In this document: piece after piece, positions 15,102 to 16,379 of the stretch
Position numbering within the stretch: position 1 is the stretch's first letter
Layout: each line of letters begins with the position of its first letter
Source: Draconibacterium sp.
Lineage (GTDB): Bacteria > Bacteroidota > Bacteroidia > Bacteroidales > Prolixibacteraceae
Reading direction: 5' to 3'
Length of the DNA stretch: 16,379 bases
NCBI GenBank assembly: GCA_030595485.1
Contig: JAUVDE010000024.1
Span: 1-16,379, forward strand
The notes under the pieces: model-generated
What the model was told of the DNA's origin: nothing
The model's database searches: none
The model's input: only the letters and a program-made list of their open reading frames with translations
Program-made: the position numbers and the translations under genes

Positions 15102-16253
15102 ATGAACCTACACCACTATTTCGATGCCGTTAATTTCGCTGAATTTGCAAAAGAGATATCTTTTAACTGGCGATTTTCTTTGGGGGCAACCATCGAAAAA
15201 CAAACATTAAAACTACGCGAAGGCAAGGTGAAAAATGTTGAGATTGCAATTGTTGGTGTGCCTTTTGAAACACAAGAAAGCGATTGTAATAATTCAAATG
15301 TTCCAAATCTAATTCGAAAAGAATTATATCAACTTGCCGGTCAGGGCAAAGTAAATATTATCGATTTTGGAGACCTGAAAAAGGCCAGCAGTCCAAAAGG
15401 GAATTACCTGGCTTTGCGCGATGTGGTTGATTATTTGAATGAGCTGGAAGTGGTAACTATCGTTTTAGGAGGAAGTCAGGATTTTAGTTATGGTATTTGC
15501 CAGGCATATCGAAACAACAAATATTTCTCATTTTGTAGCATCGATGCTTTTCTTGATGTCAAAAAAGGAAAAGAAACTTTTAGTTCAGGAAATTACCTTT
15601 CAAGGATATTTTCAAACCTACCCGATCTTTTTCAGTTTAGTTTACTAGGCTACCAAAGTCATTATGTGGCAAACGAATATCTGGCAAAAACAAAAGGCTT
15701 AAGCTCGCATATACGATTAGGGTGTTTACGCGAAGATTTGCTTTTGGCTGAACCAGTTTTCAGAAATAGTGATTTTTTGTCGTTCGATTTTAACGCTTTA
15801 AAATACTCTGATGCACCTGGACCTAAATTGTTACCTAACGGAATACGAAGTGAAGAGGCTTGTCAGTTGGCCATGTACGCCGGGTTAAGTAGTCGACTAA
15901 ATGTTTTTGGTTTGTTTGGTTTGAACGAAGAAGTTGACAATTCAAGCATTTCTATTCAATTGGCAGCGCAAGTTGTTTGGTATTTTATTGAAGGGTTTTT
16001 AAAGCGAAGCCATTTGAAGCCAGGAGGCGAAAATGGGTTTTCGGTGTTTAAAGTTGAAATAAGCGATTTGAATATGCCACTTACTTTTCATCGAAATGAT
16101 GAGACCAAGCAATGGTGGATTGAAGTTAATTCGATAAACAATGAAATAAATTACGTGGCATGTGCCGAAAGCGATTACATTAGCGCGAGTAACGATGAGA
16201 TTCCGCAATTTTGGTTGAAATATGTTCAAAAAATAGATGGAATATTAAAATAA
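15102..16253 (+). CDS. Arginase/formimidoylglutamase-fold protein, probably non-catalytic
   Basis: The 383 residues match the ureohydrolase fold (arginase, agmatinase, formimidoylglutamase). The first strand is IAIVGVPFET, and the three metal-binding loops of the family are recognisable but altered: GGSQDF (123-128) replaces GGDH, SIDAFLD (146-152) replaces D-A-H-x-D, and SFDFNAL (227-233) replaces S-x-D-x-D. At least three ligands of the two-manganese site (two His, one Asp) are therefore gone, and the protein is unlikely to be an active hydrolase. Such proteins are usually annotated as formimidoylglutamase in Bacteroidota. From memory, this gene often sits between topA and the gliding/type IX secretion gene gldK; I could not check that. 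There is no signal peptide. Its true role is unknown. Confidence 0.75.
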   Translation: MNLHHYFDAVNFAEFAKEISFNWRFSLGATIEKQTLKLREGKVKNVEIAIVGVPFETQESDCNNSNVPNLIRKELYQLAGQGKVNIIDFGDLKKASSPKGNYLALRDVVDYLNELEVVTIVLGGSQDFSYGICQAYRNNKYFSFCSIDAFLDVKKGKETFSSGNYLSRIFSNLPDLFQFSLLGYQSHYVANEYLAKTKGLSSHIRLGCLREDLLLAEPVFRNSDFLSFDFNALKYSDAPGPKLLPNGIRSEEACQLAMYAGLSSRLNVFGLFGLNEEVDNSSISIQLAAQVVWYFIEGFLKRSHLKPGGENGFSVFKVEISDLNMPLTFHRNDETKQWWIEVNSINNEINYVACAESDYISASNDEIPQFWLKYVQKIDGILK

Positions 16254-16369
16254 TACCAACTTAACAACGTTCTTTGCATACCTTGTTAACAGAAGATTGT
16301 TACAAAGTACATTTTTTTATTTCTTTAACAGGAAGAGAAAAGGCTAAATTGCCCAATGAAAAGAGAAGG
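16254..16369 (+). other. Intergenic region before a possible next gene
   Basis: This 116-bp stretch is AT-rich. I see no convincing terminator for the arginase-fold gene. An A-rich purine stretch (16331-16369) ends in GAGAAGG directly before an ATG, which could act as a ribosome binding region. Possible -7-like sequences (TATTTCTT near 16318) are weak. Confidence 0.4.
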
Positions 16370-16379
16370 ATGAAGAAAA
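16370..16379 (+). CDS. Possible start of a further gene, cut by the window edge
   Basis: ATG AAG AAA follows GAGAAGG and would encode Met-Lys-Lys, a common beginning of an exported Bacteroidota protein. Only three codons are visible, so no identity can be claimed. gldK would fit the neighbourhood, but that is inference from remembered gene order. Confidence 0.3.

Overview
The window looks like chromosome of a Bacteroidota bacterium, most likely a Marinilabiliales/Prolixibacteraceae-type member of the Bacteroidales; the lower rank is inference. The evidence is the long two-module IspG, GldA, a SPII lipoprotein with an acidic stretch right after its cysteine, no clear Shine-Dalgarno sequences, and several promoters of the Bacteroidota form TTG-N19..20-TAnnTTTG. 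Base composition is AT-rich throughout, and the real genes show no foreign-looking block.

Layout. Positions 1-190 are AT-rich sequence downstream of an initiator tRNA gene (191-263, minus). Next come metK (minus) with its own terminator and a roughly 280-bp leader region that carries a SAM-II-type riboswitch candidate (1892-1944). A two-gene minus-strand unit follows, gldA then a family-2 glycosyltransferase. It is divergent from ispG (plus), which ends at a bidirectional terminator shared with a convergent cysteine-rich lipoprotein gene. A flavin-reductase-fold gene and a secreted M3 metallopeptidase (dcp-like) follow on the plus strand, separated by a 163-bp non-coding element with perfect 19-bp terminal inverted repeats. 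The 480 bp after dcp hold a strong terminator, the 3' remnant of a nitroreductase gene, a palindromic REP/BIME-like repeat, the terminator of the next gene and a short tandem repeat. A class A penicillin-binding protein (minus) is divergent from topA (plus). TopA is followed by an arginase-fold protein that has lost most metal ligands. The last 10 bases may begin another gene.

How the parts fit. Most genes are housekeeping: S-adenosylmethionine synthesis (MetK, probably with feedback by SAM through the riboswitch), the isoprenoid MEP pathway (IspG), peptidoglycan assembly (PBP1A), DNA supercoiling (TopA), initiator tRNA and periplasmic peptide turnover (Dcp). GldA belongs to the gliding-associated ABC transporter. 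The accessory signals lie in the intergenic regions: the riboswitch, the MITE-like element, the gene remnant and the palindromic repeat.

Start codons. For ispG, the flavin reductase and topA the longest open frame begins at a TTG that is itself the 3' end of a TAnnTTTG-type promoter box, so I chose the downstream ATG in each case. I saw no CRISPR array, prophage, intact IS element or clearly new multi-gene system. The most notable signals are the SAM-II candidate, the MITE-like element, and the catalytically degenerate arginase-fold gene next to topA.
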